A stretch of 16,707 bases of DNA from CAZEDU01 sp964511185 (GTDB lineage Bacteria > Myxococcota > Myxococcia > Myxococcales > Myxococcaceae). Each line of letters starts with the position of its first letter. Within the stretch, counting starts at the first letter, position 1. Positions 14,094 through 16,707 of this stretch are shown here, piece after piece. The notes below the pieces were generated by a model that saw nothing but the letters and a program-made list of their open reading frames with translations, did not search any database and was not told the origin of the DNA. The DNA is taken from NCBI GenBank assembly GCA_964511185.1, contig CAZEDU010000112.1, positions 1 to 16,707 on the forward strand. Direction: 5' to 3'. The position numbers were made by a program, and so were the translations under genes.

Positions 14094-15140
14094 TCAGCTC
14101 CCGCCGGGCGCGTTGGGGTGGCGGCCCAGCAACGTCCGCAGCATGGGGCTCCGCCGCACGGCTTCCTGCCGGAGGAGGTGGGCGATCAACGGCGGGGGCG
14201 CCGCGCTCCAGCGGGCCAGGTTCTGGATGAACAGCGTCGACGCGTAGGTCCGCCCGCACAGCAGCGCGGTGGTCTTGGAGTCGATGGGCAAGCCGGTGAG
14301 CACGGCGAGGCAGCGGCCCTCGGTCTTCATGATCAGCTCGACCCGCTCTTCGGCCGGACCGCGGGCGAAGCGCTGCCGCAGGAGCTCGCGCGCGGTGCGC
14401 CTGGTCTGCTCGGGCGACTCGCGCGAGACGGTGAGCTTCCACTGCTCGAGCATCCGACGGCCGGACCAAAGGCGGCGCATCAGGCCGGCGGAGAGCTGCG
14501 GGTTCTTGAGCAGCGCGCGCCGCACGCCCGCGTCCGCGGCGAAGGCGGCGCGCGCCGCGAGCGCCTCGAGCCCCGCGGGGTTGCGGTGGTGTAGGGCAAC
14601 GAGCCGCGCCTGCGTGGGCCCGACGCGCGGGTTCTCCAGCAGGGATTGGATGACTGGGACGGCGGGATCGAAGGCGAAGGCGGTCAGCTCGGGGTCGACG
14701 GCTTCACGCGCGCGCGCCACGCGGAGGTCCAGGTCGAGGGCGTGGAGGGAGGTCTCGTAGAGCTTTCGGTGGGTGTCGGACGTAGAGGCGGTGTCGTCGC
14801 CGTCGCCGTCGCCGTTCACGTCAACGTCTACGTCTACGTCTACGTCTACGTCGTCGACGTGATCGTTGTCGTTGACGTTGTCGTGGTCGTCGACGTGGAC
14901 GGCGTCGGCGACGTGGTCGGCCTTGCTCTCCTTCCCCCCCACACCCTCCGCCTCCATCGCTCCCGTCGCCACGAGCCGCGCCACCAGCTCGCGCACGCGC
15001 TCCGGGGTCAATCCCGTCTGCCGCGCGATGTCCTCGACATCCGCCGCGCCATCGACGCGCCGGGCGACCAGCGATTCCACCGGGCTCAGCTGGAGCCCCT
15101 TCGGGTCTACCCCGCTCTTCCACCTCGGCTTCCAGGCCAT
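14094..15140 (-). CDS. Hypothetical protein: N-terminal winged-helix-like domain, Asp-rich linker, helical-repeat C-terminus
   Basis: A 348-residue soluble protein with three parts. Residues about 13-64 (PKGLQLSPVESLVARRVDGAADVEDIARQTGLTPERVRELVARLVATGAM) look like a small helix-turn-helix module of the kind seen in myxobacterial regulators and PATAN/DUF4388-like proteins. Residues about 76-116 are a strongly acidic Asp/Val/Asn/Gly linker encoded by short tandem repeats, probably disordered. Residues about 140-345 are helical and rich in 'L-x-x-NP' turns (LLENPRVGPTQARLVALHHRNPAGLEALA, ALLKNPQLSAGLMRRLW), recalling leucine-rich-repeat-variant or DUF2336-like helical repeats. ATG 15140 follows a TATAGG sequence in the intergenic region. 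It is the first gene of the operon leading to the HTTM pair (four-base gap to the next). No catalytic motif is seen; the fold assignments are tentative. Confidence 0.78.
   Translation of the reverse strand: MAWKPRWKSGVDPKGLQLSPVESLVARRVDGAADVEDIARQTGLTPERVRELVARLVATGAMEAEGVGGKESKADHVADAVHVDDHDNVNDNDHVDDVDVDVDVDVDVNGDGDGDDTASTSDTHRKLYETSLHALDLDLRVARAREAVDPELTAFAFDPAVPVIQSLLENPRVGPTQARLVALHHRNPAGLEALAARAAFAADAGVRRALLKNPQLSAGLMRRLWSGRRMLEQWKLTVSRESPEQTRRTARELLRQRFARGPAEERVELIMKTEGRCLAVLTGLPIDSKTTALLCGRTYASTLFIQNLARWSAAPPPLIAHLLRQEAVRRSPMLRTLLGRHPNAPGGS
14796..14853. repeat. Coding microsatellite: GTCGCC x3 and ACGTC(A/T/G) x6
   Basis: Three perfect GTCGCC units (14796-14813) are followed after four bases by six ACGTCN hexamers (14818-14853), four of them perfect ACGTCT. 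Unit length six keeps the frame. On the minus strand they encode the Asp-Gly and Asp-Val runs of the acidic linker in the 348-residue protein. Diverged copies continue to about 14915. Confidence 0.85.
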
Positions 15141-15251
15141 GCGGAAAGGCAGCCTATACCGCCCACACCCGTCAACCGCGTGGTGACTATCCCCTCGCGG
15201 GGTCGAGCGCCGCCGCGCGCGTCGGGGCCCACCTCGGTGCTACCGTTCCAT

Positions 15252-16460
15252 GTGGTGTCCGTTCGAATCTCTCACCCCTGGCTCGGCTTGGTGGGGCTGG
15301 CGTTCGGGGCCGCCTGCCTGACCCGCCTGCCCCTCGGCGCCGAAGGCTTCGGGTGCGACACCGATTCCGACTGCGCCCCCGGCCTCGCGTGCGTCGCCCA
15401 AATCTGCGGCGGGAGCGCCCCGATCGACGACGAAGACCCGACCGACGCCGGCATCGTCTGGGTGGCGCCCATGGCGGCCGGCGAAGCGGCCACCAGCGTT
15501 CGACTCGACGCCGCCGAGAAGCGGGTGGGCGTGCGCTGGGTGGCGCGCCAGACCGGCACGCTCGCCACGCTCCACCTGCGCATGCGCGCGGACGGAGCGA
15601 CCGGCTGCCCCGCCGGCACATACGGCTCGGGAACAGGAGGCCGTGCGCGGGTCACCACCTACGCCGTCCACGCCGACGGGACCCCCAACGAGGCCATCGT
15701 TCGCGCCGAGGACGAGTTCTCTCCCTGCGGCCGAATCTCGGGCGGCTCCTCGGCGGTGGCGATGGGCATCCCCGTCACGCGCGGCGAAGAGCTCTTCACG
15801 GTCATCCGCAACGTCGACGCGAACCCAACGGCCAACGCCTTCTCGACCTCGTTCCTTTCGAGCTCCGACGGCGTCGTCGGCGCCAACGGACGCAACGAGC
15901 GCGACGCCGGCGCCACCGACGTGTTCTACGGCCTCGATGCGCGGGAGCTCGTCGGCTACTCGGTGAACGCCGGCGGCGTGTGGCAGCTGCCAGGCGGGCC
16001 GACCGGGGCGAAGCTCGTTCCGACCTTCCTCCAAGACTACGGCGGCGCCCGCAGCGTCGGGCAGCCCTACTACTACGCGTCGGCGCTCAGCGGCGCGGTC
16101 GTCATGGAGTACGGCCCCGCCGCGGCGCCGTGGACCCTCGTCGCGCTCGGCGCCTACCTCGAGAGCGCCGGCACGGGAGAGGCCGTGCTGCTCGTCGACG
16201 GCGTCGAGAAGGCCCGCGTGACGTTGAGCGGCAACGGCATGGTGCGCGCGGCCATCACGCCCGTGCTCGTCCCCGCCGGCGCGCGCGTGCGCGTGACCGC
16301 GGTGTCGGAGGCAGGCGGCCTCTCGCTGCGCAAGCTGCACGCGGACAGCGTGTGGTCGCAGCTGGCGGGGCTGGGGCCCAGCCACCCGTTCCGGCTCGTG
16401 GGCGACGAGACGCTCGCCGCGCCGCTCTACCCGCTCCCCATGTTCGAGGTGGCGCCGTGA
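15252..16460 (+). CDS. Putative outer-membrane or periplasmic lipoprotein, Cys-rich N-terminus
   Basis: A 402-residue exported protein. The N-terminus (VRISHPWLGLVGLAFGAAC) is a short basic-then-hydrophobic signal ending in a lipobox-like GAAC (C22), suggesting lipidation, although Gly at -3 is not the best residue. Next comes a four-Cys cluster, FGCDTDSDCAPGLACVAQICGG (34-55), a pattern common in secreted myxobacterial proteins. The rest is mainly beta-rich, with a possible C-terminal sandwich (about 285-370: WTLVALGAYLESAGTGEAVLLVDGVEKARVTLSGNGMVRAAITPVLVPAGARVRVTAVSE) of carbohydrate-binding flavour. No catalytic motif is recognised. The frame is open upstream through the divergent gene; GTG 15252 or GTG 15255 is chosen because the signal begins there, without a good ribosome-binding site. 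Its stop overlaps the next gene by four bases (GTGA). Confidence 0.75.
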   Translation: MVSVRISHPWLGLVGLAFGAACLTRLPLGAEGFGCDTDSDCAPGLACVAQICGGSAPIDDEDPTDAGIVWVAPMAAGEAATSVRLDAAEKRVGVRWVARQTGTLATLHLRMRADGATGCPAGTYGSGTGGRARVTTYAVHADGTPNEAIVRAEDEFSPCGRISGGSSAVAMGIPVTRGEELFTVIRNVDANPTANAFSTSFLSSSDGVVGANGRNERDAGATDVFYGLDARELVGYSVNAGGVWQLPGGPTGAKLVPTFLQDYGGARSVGQPYYYASALSGAVVMEYGPAAAPWTLVALGAYLESAGTGEAVLLVDGVEKARVTLSGNGMVRAAITPVLVPAGARVRVTAVSEAGGLSLRKLHADSVWSQLAGLGPSHPFRLVGDETLAAPLYPLPMFEVAP

Positions 16461-16707
16461 AGACCGCCTGGGTGGGCCTTTTCGTGTTGCTGACGGGCGC
16501 TTCGGCGGCAGCGGCCTCGCTCACCGAGGCCCGGCGCCTGGCCCGCGCGCTCGACTTCGAGGCCGCCCGCGCGGAGGCCACGCGCGCGCTGCAGGAAGGC
16601 AACCTCGCCGCGAACGAGACCTGGGCGACGCACGCCCTCCTCGGAGAGCTGCTCGCGGCGCTCGACCAACCAGAGGCGGCGACCGAGGCCTTCGCGCGAG
16701 CGCTCGC
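16457..16707 (+). CDS. Exported TPR-like protein (3' end off window)
   Basis: The first 83 residues of a gene starting at GTG 16457, overlapping the lipoprotein stop by four bases. Residues 1-20 (MKTAWVGLFVLLTGASAAAA) are a clear signal peptide with an Ala-rich cleavage region. What follows is helical: SLTEARRLARALDFEAARAEATRALQEGNLAANETWATHALLGELLAALDQPEAATEAFARAL, with the small/large residue spacing of tetratricopeptide repeats. TPR proteins usually scaffold other proteins; here the tight overlap suggests partnership with the lipoprotein in the envelope. The remainder, and any enzymatic domain, is beyond the window. Confidence 0.75.
   Translation, partial: MKTAWVGLFVLLTGASAAAASLTEARRLARALDFEAARAEATRALQEGNLAANETWATHALLGELLAALDQPEAATEAFARAL

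Noticed and set aside
14796..14915. Possible CRISPR array or direct-repeat origin
   Set aside because: Units are six bases with no spacers and are read as codons of a linker.
15191..15202. CCCC-TCGC-GGGG hairpin in the divergent region as a terminator
   Set aside because: Only four base pairs, no T tract, and it lies between two divergent starts where a terminator is not expected.
14646..15251. Upstream extension of the lipoprotein gene through the microsatellite (Val-rich N-terminus)
   Set aside because: This stretch is the antisense of the divergent 348-residue gene; the signal peptide begins at 15252-15258.

Overview
The window is very GC-rich (about 70 percent by eye) and densely coded, with 4-nt start/stop overlaps, GTG starts, a Cys-rich 'C-x-T-D-S-D-C-x-P-G-x-x-C' lipoprotein and an imuA-imuB-dnaE2 cassette with a LexA site close to the Myxococcus type. 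This suggests a Myxococcota (myxobacterial) chromosome. The phylum is an inference from style and gene content. A run of 10 Ns shows it is an assembled draft.

Layout. (1) 1-1508, minus strand: an Lrp/AsnC regulator and a PLP aminotransferase cut by the window edge, joined by an ATGA overlap. Upstream is an AT-rich promoter island with a near-consensus Lrp box. (2) 1629-3506, minus: a LuxR/NarL-type regulator with a degenerate receiver, then an O-methyltransferase 18 nt downstream. (3) 3650-4564, minus: a DUF808 (YedI-like) membrane protein. (4) 4691-7205: a dual-specificity phosphatase, a membrane-anchored SRPBCC protein, a small acidic hypothetical protein, a ferritin-like DUF2383 protein and a DUF2267 protein. 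(5) 7326-12538, plus: the mutagenic repair cassette imuA-imuB-dnaE2, with an SOS box over the imuA start and an assembly gap inside dnaE2. (6) 12483-15140, minus: three tightly linked genes ending in an HTTM membrane protein whose last 18 codons are antisense to the end of dnaE2. (7) 15252-16707, plus: a putative lipoprotein and a signal-peptide/TPR-like gene that runs off the window, joined by a GTGA overlap.

How the genes work together. The clearest system is the SOS mutasome. LexA would release imuA-imuB-dnaE2 after DNA damage, ImuB would bridge to the sliding clamp, and DnaE2 would copy past lesions. The Lrp regulator probably controls itself and the aminotransferase. A family of GGGGACAGTCCCC-like palindromes sits in three intergenic spaces, including two arms forming a perfect 16-bp inverted repeat just upstream of imuA. 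I see no CRISPR array, RNA gene, prophage or insertion sequence. Apart from the palindromes, the less explained parts are the 12483-15140 membrane operon with its Asp-rich microsatellite-encoded linker, and the lipoprotein/TPR pair.
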